This document shows, piece after piece, positions 6,486-13,572 of a stretch of DNA of 22,034 nt (positions are counted from its first letter, which is position 1; every line of letters begins with the position of its first letter). Origin of the DNA: CAZOOR01 sp964581505 (GTDB lineage: Bacteria > Bacteroidota > Ignavibacteria > Kapaibacteriales > UBA2268). Below the pieces are notes generated by a model that was not told where the DNA came from, did not search any database, and saw nothing but the letters and a program-made list of their open reading frames with translations. The position numbers were made by a program, and so were the translations under genes. Where the stretch lies: positions 1 through 22,034 of the forward strand of contig CAZOOR010000050.1 of NCBI GenBank assembly GCA_964581505.1, read 5' to 3'.

Positions 6486-8551
6486 CTATTTATTTAATGC
6501 TTTAAAAACTTTTTTCCAGTTTTGTAAATGTATATAATCAGAAGATTTAAAAACACTTTTTAGTTTTCCATAATTTGCTATTGCTTCATCAATTCTATCA
6601 ATAAAATAAGTTATTCTTTCATTTTCTTGTATTGTTTTTAAATAATCCACTTCTTTGTGTAAATTTTCTAAAAAGTGTAATTTATTATTTGGTGATTTAA
6701 TAATGTCAATATATGTCTTTCCTGAACAATAATGGCAATTGCAATAACCTAATGTATTAAAAATTTGCTTCAATTTAATTGGTTTTCTTCTTTCAATCGC
6801 AATTGTTCCTAATAATTCAGGAAAATAATATCTCTCATACATATTGTATGCGTCCGTAGCTTCTTTATACAAATCTTCATAAAAACTCTCAAACCTTGCA
6901 GTGCCGGTTGAAAAACCACTTATTCCTGATGAAATTAGTCCCAATCCAATACCGGGACTTACTCTACCAGCGATTACTGGTTTATTGGTATATTTTTGTA
7001 AAGTTGTTAAAGTAGTTATGTAGTGAAACAAAGTAGTGGAATTAGTTTCATTACTAATATTATCTACATATATTAAATATCCGTCACAAGTTAATGATGA
7101 AAAAATATTCAAAAAGTCTTCTTTGAAAGTTGTATCTACTAAACTCTGACTATTTATACATATTCCTGCATATAATGGAATAGTAGAGTAGTCAGGTATA
7201 GAATTTTTGTAATCAATGCTTTCTTTAATTAGTTTAATATCAAGGTCAAACCATTCTTCAACAGGATTGCGTCTATGAGTTGCGGGAAAATTTGTGTTAT
7301 AAACATAATGAAATGGGGTTAGAAAAATATTAGGTTCAAGATTTGCTTGTGCATCAATAACTTGTTTAACATATTCTTTTTTCTTTTGATTATTTATTAA
7401 ATATGATGGTGATATAACATAAAAATTATCAGGAAAGTATGGTAATTCTTGCAATCCTTTTACATCTTGTTGTGCTGAATATGCAAGTCTAATTGTTGCA
7501 GGGTCAATAATAATGTTAAAGTTCCCTTTATGCAGCATTGGAAGAATGTTTTTTGTTTGTCTTAAATTTTGATAATTGATAGGGAAAATTACATTTATTT
7601 CTTTTTGATATCTTTTAGAGAAATTCTCAATAGCTGATTTTTCATTATATAATCTGATATATGCTCTTATTGAGGTATCAAATTCTTTAATTGTTCTTGT
7701 TCCATTAATATTTATAATTGCATTTAATAATTCTTCTGCGCTACTATATCTTTTATGGGGTTCTTTTTCTAATAGTTTTAGAATAATATTTTCAACTTCG
7801 TTGTTAATTAATGGTTTCCATCTTCTTGGTGGGATTGGTTGTTCATATAATATTTTCTGAAAAAGTTCAGGTATAATAGTTGCGGAATAAGGTAACTTAT
7901 TAGTTAGCATTTCATATAAAATCAGTCCCAAAGTATATAAATCACTTCTTTTATCAATATGTTTACTATCTTTTACTTGTTCAGGAGACATATATATAGG
8001 CGAACCCATAACTTCGCCAGTGCTTGTAATCGAGGTATAGTCAATAATTTTAGAAAGTCCGTAATCTAATGTTTTTATTTGTTCACCATTTACAATAATA
8101 TTTTCAGGTTTCAAATCACGGTGAATTATACCTTTATCGTCTTCTGGTCCTCTTATTGAATGAAGAACATTAATACCTTCTAATATTTTCAGAAATATTT
8201 TTAAAGCCTCTTCTTCTGTCAAAGATTTACCTGATAAAAACTTCCGTAAGTTTACACCTTCTGCATATTCCATAACAAGAAAATATGAAGGAACACCAGA
8301 AATAGTTTCTTTAAAATCGTCAATATATTTAATAAGACTTGGATGAGAAACAGATTTCATTATATCTATTTCTCTTTTAATTCTGTTATCATCCCCTTTT
8401 TCTCGGTATTCTTTCAATACATAATCTTCACGAAATATTTTTATTGCGTATACAGTTCCTTCTTTCTCTGCTTATAAACAGAACCAAAACCACCGCTATC
8501 AATAAATTCAGTGATTTTGTAACCTTTAATTGTTGTTCCAATTATATTCAT
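6486..8551 (-). CDS. Ser/Thr protein kinase fused to a TIM-barrel/zinc-site (TGT-like) region, with a frameshift near 8472
   Basis: Translation from the ATG at 8551 gives MNIIG...IDSGGFGSVYK, the kinase glycine-rich loop, then stops within 10 codons. Restoring one base around 8471-8473 continues into AEKEGTVYAIKIF (ATP-binding lysine) and the long downstream frame, for about 688 aa. Numbering from the TTG codon at 8417, the catalytic loop HRDLKPEN is at 99-106 (Asp101, Asn106), DYG (in place of DFG) at 118-120, and SPEQ at 144-147. The kinase ends near 235. Residues 295-540 alternate strand-like and helix-like segments (IIIDPATIR, NIFLTPF, PLYAGICI, CDGYLIYVD, PVIAGRVSPG), as in a TIM barrel. 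Then comes CNCHYC (Cys559, 561, 564) with His581 or His587, like the zinc site of tRNA-guanine transglycosylases. No membrane segment is seen. The kinase call is firm; the TGT-like call is tentative. The gene may be inactive, or the frameshift may be a sequencing error. Confidence 0.75.
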
Positions 8552-8580
8552 ACCATTTTTTCTTTTTTATATTACCCACA

Positions 8581-8708
8581 ATGTTCTGGGCTAAGCGAAT
8601 TAATCCCAGATTATTTAGTTTAGCTTATGTTGGGCAGAGTTCGCATAGCGAACTCATCGCTTTGCCCAGAACATTGGGACAGAATGAGCGTAGCGAATTC
8701 TGTCCCAA
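8581..8708. repeat. Cluster of nested palindromic (REP-like) repeats
   Basis: Three palindromes are stacked. ATGTTCTGGGC (8581-8591) pairs perfectly with GCCCAGAACAT (8664-8674). Inside it, GAGTTCGC (8637-8644) pairs with GCGAACTC (8648-8655) around a 3-base loop. Immediately after, TTGGGACAGAAT (8674-8685) pairs perfectly with ATTCTGTCCCAA (8697-8708) around 11 bases. The same modules occur at 154-180. The cluster lies just upstream of the kinase gene start, so the folded RNA would be near the 5' end of that transcript, or the element simply occupies the intergenic gap. Confidence 0.8.
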
Positions 8709-8888
8709 AACCCGTATAAACGCAATATAACAAATTTTTCGCAAATAATTTACATATATCAGTTTATCCTACTATGCTTGTATTGCAAATAAGATATATA
8801 TATGTAATTGAGTTGAACAAACACAAATAAAGTTATTAAATGATTTTGTTAATATCTGTTGGGGTTTGAATAGCTCGGCTATTTTCTT

Positions 8889-8930
8889 CCTCGCCTTTTG
8901 GAGAGGGCTGGGGTGAGGGTCGGCTGTTTA
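8889..8930. repeat. Compound hairpin repeat (CCTC...GAGG plus GGGTGAGGGT)
   Basis: CCTCGCC and GGAGAGG (8889-8895, 8900-8906) form a short hairpin with one mismatch and a TTTT loop. It is followed by GCTGGGGTGAGGGT and CGGCTGTTTA (8921-8930). Elements of this sort (a CTCTCC/GGAGAG hairpin next to CCCTCACCCCAGCCC on the other strand) are dispersed intergenic repeats in many bacterial genomes. Its 10-base end is repeated inverted at 9335-9344. Confidence 0.55.
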
Positions 8931-9036
8931 ATTCAAAATAATTTAAAAACCGTTTTCTTGTCGCCACATCTCAATTCCATTATATTGCAAACGAGTGTTC
9001 GCTCACTCCACGTTCTTTGAAAAGTAATAGGTACAT

Positions 9037-9090
9037 GTAGAAGAAATGTAGAAAGTGTAGAAAAGTGTAGAAAATCGTAGTAAAATGTAG
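9037..9090. repeat. Helically phased GTAG(A)AAA tandem array
   Basis: Six GTAG tetramers begin at 9037, 9048, 9057, 9067, 9077 and 9087, that is at steps of 11, 9, 10, 10 and 10 bp. Each is followed by an A-rich tract (GTAGAAAAGT-type unit). Further GTAG copies follow at 9180 and 9211. The period equals one turn of B-DNA, so the motifs and A-tracts lie on one face of the helix. It could be an intrinsically bent segment, a protein-binding (iteron-like) array, or a repeat remnant. Confidence 0.75.
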
Positions 9091-9179
9091 AAATAGGGCG
9101 AACTGCATATATCCCATAACGCATTGCTACTACAAGCATTTACGTTATATTTTATAATTATTATATTTTTCCCTGTATC

Positions 9180-9226
9180 GTAGTAAAAAATTACTAATCA
9201 ATAGAAAAGTGTAGAAATTTTACTAC
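9180..9226. repeat. Inverted repeat GTAGTAAAA / TTTTACTAC
   Basis: Perfect 9-bp arms lie at 9180-9188 and 9218-9226. A second palindrome is nested at the left arm (TAGTAA 9181-9186, TTACTA 9191-9196), and the sequence AGTGTAGAAA inside the loop repeats the array unit of 9037-9090. This ties the palindrome to the same repeat family. No promoter or terminator assignment is possible. Confidence 0.55.
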
Positions 9227-9280
9227 AAACCGCATCTTTTAAGGTGTGGTTAGGTAATATGCCTTTTGCCTTTCTTTTCT

Positions 9281-9344
9281 TCTCCTTGTTCAAGGAGAGG
9301 TGGACTGCCGAAGGCAGGACGGAGAGGTGAGTTCTAAACAGCCG
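9281..9344. repeat. Compound hairpin repeat (TCTCCTTG-TT-CAAGGAGA, CTGCC-GAA-GGCAG)
   Basis: TCTCCTTG (9281-9288) and CAAGGAGA (9291-9298) form a perfect 8-bp stem with a two-base loop. CTGCC (9305-9309) and GGCAG (9313-9317) form a second stem with a GAA loop. GACGGAGAGGTGAG follows, then TAAACAGCCG at 9335-9344, the exact inverse of 8921-8930. It sits about 40 bp past the lipoprotein stop (9384) and could also help terminate that operon, though no T-run follows. Confidence 0.55.
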
Positions 9345-9383
9345 CCCATCTACCAAAGGAAAAGGTAACATAAATTATTCACC

Positions 9384-9791
9384 TCAATATTTCTTGTATC
9401 CCGTGATGAACCACTTGTCGCTGATGAGTTGTGTGTTGAATTTATAGTTGCGTATATAATCGAATTCCATATTGACTACGCAAAAGTCCGCCGAAAGTGT
9501 GTCCGTGTAGTTACGTGTTATTTTGCGTTTAGCAATATTTCTGTTCAGGCGTTTAAGTTCTTCAAAGAGTTCGACTTTTTCAATCGCAAGATATTGCCCG
9601 CCGGAATTTTTTCTCATTAATGCGACTGCATCTTGAATCTTGTTACTGTCTAGTTTGATTTTGAATAGCATTACAGTACCAATAGGTGATGTTTGGTCTA
9701 TTGCTATAACGGCTGCCGTTTTTGTGCCGATTTGAAACAGCTCGCATGCCGTCAATGTAAGAATTGCTATTATTATTATTGCACGTTTCAT
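9384..9791 (-). CDS. Small lipoprotein of unknown function
   Basis: This 135-aa protein begins with a lipoprotein signal: MKR, a hydrophobic stretch to about residue 12, then the lipobox LTAC with the lipidated Cys16. The mature part (about 120 aa) is polar and shows an alpha-beta pattern. A lysine/arginine-rich middle (RLNRNIAKRKITRNY, residues 80-94) is followed by a strand-rich C-terminus (VVNMEFDYIRNYKFNT, DKWFITGYKKY). I recognise no domain. Its ATG overlaps the stop of the alpha/beta hydrolase as ATGA, so it is the last gene of a three-gene operon with the hydrolase and the M28 peptidase. Envelope location is well supported by the lipobox; function is unknown. Confidence 0.82.
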   Translation of the reverse strand: MKRAIIIIAILTLTACELFQIGTKTAAVIAIDQTSPIGTVMLFKIKLDSNKIQDAVALMRKNSGGQYLAIEKVELFEELKRLNRNIAKRKITRNYTDTLSADFCVVNMEFDYIRNYKFNTQLISDKWFITGYKKY

Positions 9792-10633
9792 AAATTAAAA
9801 AAAGAAATAGTTGTGTTTAAAACTTCCTCAAATGTTTCTGTCGTTTGTTTAAACGGATGTGTTATGCCAAAAGTGTGTCCGGTGTTTTCGACCAAATGCA
9901 ATTTCGATTCTTTATTTATTACCAATTTATATAATCCTTCGCTTTCCTTGTATCGAACAGTTATATCTTGTTTACCGTGAACAAAGAGAATAGGAATATC
10001 TAATTGTAGCACGCATTTATTCGGAGCGTATTTTTCTTTATTGTTTTCGTAATCATCTAAATATCTTCTGTTAATCCGCAACATTCTACCCATACGCGTG
10101 TATTCAAATTCAAAGTATCCGATTTGCAGAAACTGCTCAATCTGGCGGCGTGGATAACGAACAAACCTATCAATTCCGCTCCAAGAAGATACTTTCGATA
10201 TACGTTTATCTGCCGCCGCTGTTAGCAGGGCAACCGAGCCGCCGCGTGAATGCCCCGCAAGATAAATTTCACCTGACCAAATATCATCAATGTCGGAAAT
10301 TATTTCGCCATTTCCGAATGCGTTAATAACTGCTATTGTATCAGTAATTTCCCCGCTGATTGTGTAGTCGGCAAATTTTTCGGGTTCAAGAAAATCATCT
10401 GCGCCCGCAGGAACCCCGCAATGAGAATTGCTAATATTAATCACAACAGCACCGGCAGCGGCTAAACGTCCGGCGGCATAAGGAAAGAATCCCCAGTCCT
10501 TCCAAGCCAGAAATCCGTGCAACAAAATAACAAGGGGCAAATTGTTTTTAGATGCCGGATAGCGTATGTCCGCAAAAATTTTATCACCGGCATTATTTGT
10601 AACTACAAAAGTATCTTCAATCAGTTCAAACAT
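9788..10633 (-). CDS. Alpha/beta hydrolase (dienelactone hydrolase/lipase-like)
   Basis: This 281-aa serine hydrolase has its oxyanion segment at LLHGFLAWKD (37-46). The nucleophile elbow is GHSRGG (Ser129), the acid is Asp223 in VHGKQDITV, and the base is His253 in NTGHTFGI. The order and spacing are those of the alpha/beta-hydrolase fold. The residues from about 155 to 210 form the cap. No signal peptide is visible, so it is probably cytosolic even though its neighbours are exported. Substrate is not deducible; an ester or small acyl compound is likely. It overlaps the upstream peptidase stop by one base (TAATG) and the lipoprotein start by four. That indicates one transcript with coupled translation. 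Confidence 0.88.
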   Translation of the reverse strand: MFELIEDTFVVTNNAGDKIFADIRYPASKNNLPLVILLHGFLAWKDWGFFPYAAGRLAAAGAVVINISNSHCGVPAGADDFLEPEKFADYTISGEITDTIAVINAFGNGEIISDIDDIWSGEIYLAGHSRGGSVALLTAAADKRISKVSSWSGIDRFVRYPRRQIEQFLQIGYFEFEYTRMGRMLRINRRYLDDYENNKEKYAPNKCVLQLDIPILFVHGKQDITVRYKESEGLYKLVINKESKLHLVENTGHTFGITHPFKQTTETFEEVLNTTISFFNL

Positions 10634-12441
10634 TATTTAGCATCTAACTTAATTTCTTTTGTTATTTCTTTTCCATTATGTAGATAAACAATCTTCACCA
10701 TATCACCGGGCGAAACCTCTTTGAGTGCATTAGTAAAATCCATAATATTATTCACGGGCTTACCATTGAATAGAGTCAAAACATCACCCGCTTGCATACC
10801 CGAACGCTCGCAAGGAGTGCCGCCCCTGCACCCTTTAATAATAAATCCGTCAGCACTGTTTGCAAAATCAGGAATAGAACCGAATGATACTTTGATTTTG
10901 CCCTTGCTATGCGCCCCCATACTGTGTCCTTTAGGTGCAATAAAATCAAATTCATTGTTGCTTGCGGCATCTCTGACAACTCTTTCGGCAAAATCAATTA
11001 CACGCAGCATTCCCCTATAATTAATCCTATTCCAATCGTCGTTTTCCGTATTATAATCATCGTGAGTACCTGTGAAGAAAAAGATTGCCGGAATTTTTTT
11101 CATTATGAATGATGCGTGGTCGCTTGGTCCGTATCCGCCGGAATTTTTTGTTATTGCTATCGAATCTCCTGCTATTCTATCAACGATTGAATTTAGTGTG
11201 TTTGATGTACCGGTGCCAAAAAGAATGATATTATCTTTCAATCTGCCAACCATATCGAAATTGAACATAGTTTTGATTTTTTCAAGTGGCAGTGGCGGAT
11301 TATTGACGAAATAATCAGAGCCGAGCAAACCCATTTCTTCGGCATTGAAACTGACGAAAATAATACTGCGAGCAGGTGGATTATCTTTGAATCTGCGGGC
11401 AAGTTCCAGCATTGCCGCAACGCCGGAAGCATTGTCGTCAGCGCCATTATATATTTTCGGATAACGACTACGCCGTTTTATTTGTATTTCACCATGACCG
11501 ATATGGTCGAAATGTGCACCTACAAGTATATATTCATCAGGCTTTTCGTTCCCTTTTAACATAGCAAAAACATTAGAAACAGTTGCCTTTTCGGGTTGCA
11601 ACTCTGTAGAAATCTCAATCGTAACGCGTGGCAGAATAAAACTTTGCGGTTGTTTTGTTTGCATTAGTTGCATTTCCACAGGATACATTTTTTTCTTTTT
11701 TGGGAAATACTTTGCAATTTCCGTTCGCTTAACCTGTACGGCAGGTATGCCGAAATTTTGGTAACCACTTGCAATTTTGAAAGGATAAAAAGTATTTGCA
11801 GAATCGCTCAAACGTTTGACGAAAACAACGCCTACCGCTCCGTGTTTTTTAGCATTCTGAACCTTGTATGCAAGTGTAGAGTAGTTAATAAAACTTTCGT
11901 CAAGCGGCTGTCCATCGGCAGAATCAGAAATAACAATTACAATTTTTCCGTTGACATCTATATTTTGATAGTCATCATAGCTATGCTCGGGTGCAGATAT
12001 TCCATAACCGACAAAAGCTACTTCACCTGCCGCACTACCATTTGCCGAGATAGCAAGCGGCATAAATTCTTTTCCTGATGTCCATTTCTTTTTTGCCTTG
12101 AGCCACATATCCGGTGGCAAGCCGGGACGCTCTACAATTTTCGTAATTGTGAAAGCATTGTTAGCAGTTGGTTGCATTCGATAATTTATCTGAAACTCCT
12201 GTGAATACTTGCCCGCAAGCGGCAATAGCCCGATTTGCTTAAACCGGCGAATAATATATTCTGCGGCAGTAGCATTTTCACGGGTGCCTGCAAGGCGTCC
12301 GCCAAGTTCGTCGGAAGAAAGGTATTGCAAATCCGTCTTGATGTTGTCAGCGGAATTATCTGTTTGTGCCAGTACAAATAGAGGCGAGAGCAGGACTAAT
12401 GCAATACCTGCTAATCGAAAATACAATTTACTCATATTCAT
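10633..12441 (-). CDS. Secreted M28-family zinc aminopeptidase with PA and PDZ domains
   Basis: This 602-aa protein starts with a signal peptide ending near ALVLLSPLFVLAQ (cleavage around residue 25). A PA (protease-associated) domain spans about 135-260. The M28 catalytic domain spans about 285-490, with ligands His310 (GAHFDH), Asp335 (NGADDNASG), Glu368/Glu369 (NAEEMGLLGS), Asp396 (NFDMVGR) and His460 (TGTHDDYN). These match the two-zinc M28 site, with Glu368 the likely general base. A C-terminal PDZ-like domain at about 515-600 includes GCRGGTPCERSGMQAGD, the carboxylate-binding type loop. It should trim N-terminal residues from peptides in the periplasm or at the surface. First gene of the peptidase-hydrolase-lipoprotein operon. 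All expected ligands are present. Confidence 0.93.
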   Translation of the reverse strand: MNMSKLYFRLAGIALVLLSPLFVLAQTDNSADNIKTDLQYLSSDELGGRLAGTRENATAAEYIIRRFKQIGLLPLAGKYSQEFQINYRMQPTANNAFTITKIVERPGLPPDMWLKAKKKWTSGKEFMPLAISANGSAAGEVAFVGYGISAPEHSYDDYQNIDVNGKIVIVISDSADGQPLDESFINYSTLAYKVQNAKKHGAVGVVFVKRLSDSANTFYPFKIASGYQNFGIPAVQVKRTEIAKYFPKKKKMYPVEMQLMQTKQPQSFILPRVTIEISTELQPEKATVSNVFAMLKGNEKPDEYILVGAHFDHIGHGEIQIKRRSRYPKIYNGADDNASGVAAMLELARRFKDNPPARSIIFVSFNAEEMGLLGSDYFVNNPPLPLEKIKTMFNFDMVGRLKDNIILFGTGTSNTLNSIVDRIAGDSIAITKNSGGYGPSDHASFIMKKIPAIFFFTGTHDDYNTENDDWNRINYRGMLRVIDFAERVVRDAASNNEFDFIAPKGHSMGAHSKGKIKVSFGSIPDFANSADGFIIKGCRGGTPCERSGMQAGDVLTLFNGKPVNNIMDFTNALKEVSPGDMVKIVYLHNGKEITKEIKLDAK

Positions 12442-12614
12442 TTTTCACTCTGTTTTAGTTTTCAATAATAACTATATGCAAACTTATTTTATTACGAGAT
12501 ATTAATCAAGTTTATTCTTAATTTTTTTTCGATTAGCAAAAATAAACATAAATAATTTCTATTGCTCTATGTGTTCTAAATGATATAGATAAAGGTGTAG
12601 AATGATTATTGCTG

Positions 12615-13112
12615 TTAAAACAATCTTGAGATGGTATTCATAGGTAAAAACATTTTACCGCTTTCTTCAAGTTTGATGAAACCGTATTTTGTATAAAATT
12701 GCTCTGCGGCATTGCTTAACGGTTCGACTATAACAGCAGTTGCTCCGATTTTTTTTCTCGAAACATCATAGCTTTCTTTCAAGGCATCTACCAATAAATA
12801 TTCACCGCATCCTTTGCCTTTATATGTTTTATCAATGGCTAATCTACCGAGCAAAATAACGGGTACTGCCGTGTATGATTTGGGCAATCTCTTTGCGTAT
12901 TTATGTGGAACATCTTCGAGTGGGATGCTTCCGCTCGAAAGAGTGTAATATGCCTTGACTATATTTTGCTCATGGAAAACAAAACATACGGAAAGTTTTC
13001 TTTTTACATCTTGACTTGCTTGACGTTTAATATATGCATTCAGCAACTCGACACCGCAATCAAAATCATTACGTATGTGATGCTTGCGTAGTAATTCTTT
13101 GACTAAAATCAT
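12615..13112 (-). CDS. GNAT-family toxin (TacT-like), type II toxin-antitoxin system
   Basis: This 165-aa acetyltransferase resembles the TacT/AtaT group that acetylates the amino group of charged tRNAs and blocks translation. The acetyl-CoA loop is at 94-106 (DKTYKGKGCGEYL), preceded by the LLGRLAIDK strand. The catalytic Tyr140 is in EQFYTKYGF, and the N-terminal FDCGVELLNAYIKR with the following RQASQDVKRK stretch matches the toxin branch. The start overlaps the antitoxin stop as ATGA, so toxin translation is coupled to the antitoxin. A cytosolic enzyme with intact motifs. The exact tRNA target cannot be read from the sequence. Confidence 0.9.
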   Translation of the reverse strand: MILVKELLRKHHIRNDFDCGVELLNAYIKRQASQDVKRKLSVCFVFHEQNIVKAYYTLSSGSIPLEDVPHKYAKRLPKSYTAVPVILLGRLAIDKTYKGKGCGEYLLVDALKESYDVSRKKIGATAVIVEPLSNAAEQFYTKYGFIKLEESGKMFLPMNTISRLF

Positions 13113-13396
13113 TTTGCAGGTTGATTTTCGAGATATTTTTCGGTGGCACGTTTCAAATTCTCGTTTGGTTCAATTTCGGAAAATATAGCATTAAAGAAAA
13201 GTTCTTTTTCTTTTTGCGTAACGAGAATCCTCGCTTTTTCTCTGAATATTTTCGTTGCATATTCGCGAACGGCGGAAACAACAAAACTCGAAAGAGTATT
13301 GTATCCGGCAAGTTGAGACGCTTCTTCGAAAAATAATTTGTCTTCTTCTGCTAGTCTCAACTCAAATCTTGATTGTTTTATATCCATAGTTTTCAT
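13109..13396 (-). CDS. DUF1778/TacA-type ribbon-helix-helix antitoxin
   Basis: The frame is open upstream to 13441, but I choose the ATG at 13396 (MKTMDIKQSRFEL, about 95 aa). It has a GGTGAG ribosome site just upstream, and the extra N-terminal 15 residues would be encoded across the palindromic operator. The N-terminal part (IKQSRFELRLAEEDKLFFE) is the RHH DNA-binding segment of DUF1778 proteins; the helical C-terminus wraps the toxin. It should repress its own operon and neutralise the GNAT toxin encoded immediately downstream. Arrangement (antitoxin first, ATGA overlap) is typical. Confidence 0.88.
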   Translation of the reverse strand: MKTMDIKQSRFELRLAEEDKLFFEEASQLAGYNTLSSFVVSAVREYATKIFREKARILVTQKEKELFFNAIFSEIEPNENLKRATEKYLENQPAK

Positions 13397-13420
13397 TTCA
13401 CTCACCTTTCTTTTGCAAAT

Positions 13421-13439
13421 GTACGGAAAATATCCGTAC
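13421..13439. promoter_or_regulatory. Palindromic operator of the toxin-antitoxin operon
   Basis: GTACGGA (13421-13427) and TCCGTAC (13433-13439) are perfect 7-bp arms around AAATA. The site lies 25 bp upstream of the chosen antitoxin ATG, where RHH antitoxins bind to autoregulate, and is likely to overlap the promoter. The A+T centre and odd 19-bp length are compatible with binding of two RHH dimers. Confidence 0.6.
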
Positions 13440-13499
13440 AAAACAAATATTTATTGCAATTTTGCGGATTTATTACAACTTTGAATATTGGTGCAGTTG

Positions 13500-13542
13500 G
13501 GTAGTATGGAAGAGGAAATTAATGGTTAATTCTGATACTACC
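13500..13542. repeat. Nested inverted repeat between the RM and TA blocks
   Basis: The outer arms are GGTAGTAT (13500-13507) and ATACTACC (13535-13542), perfect over 8 bp. The inner arms are AATTAA (13517-13522) and TTAATT (13526-13531) around TGG. It lies between the endonuclease stop (13573) and the toxin-antitoxin promoter. It may act as a weak terminator or a recombination scar. No T-run follows on either strand. Confidence 0.5.
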
Positions 13543-13572
13543 TAATAATTAAAGAATTTATACTGGTTTTTA

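Larger units (their letters stand above)
8557..9383. other. 830-bp gene-free repeat field
   Basis: No credible gene lies here. Short open frames at 8530-8730 and 8933-9139 translate repeat DNA and are rejected. The region contains, in order, nested palindromes at 8581-8708, a low-complexity A+T stretch to about 8860, a hairpin element at 8889-8906 followed by GGCTGGGGTGAGGGT, a helically phased GTAG array at 9037-9090, a second cluster of TAGTAAAA/TTTTACTA palindromes at 9180-9226, and a hairpin pair at 9281-9317. The promoter of the kinase cassette should lie within the first 150 bases. Confidence 0.6.

Noticed and set aside
8465..8480. Programmed -1 frameshift in the kinase gene
   Set aside because: No canonical slippery heptamer or downstream stimulator is visible; a plain deletion or sequencing error is simpler.
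8530..8730. 66-aa plus-strand open frame over the palindromic repeats
   Set aside because: Its codons translate the REP-like palindromes (NERSEF-type peptide) and it overlaps the kinase gene start; no ribosome site or protein-like composition.
9037..9090. Possible CRISPR array
   Set aside because: Unit length is about 10 bp with no unique spacers, far from a CRISPR repeat-spacer pattern; no cas gene is nearby.
8933..9139. 68-aa minus-strand open frame
   Set aside because: It is made mostly of the phased GTAG array and flanking repeat DNA, so the frame reflects low complexity, not a gene.
11668..12078. 136-aa plus-strand frame opposite the M28 peptidase
   Set aside because: Antisense to a gene whose zinc ligands and domain order are intact.
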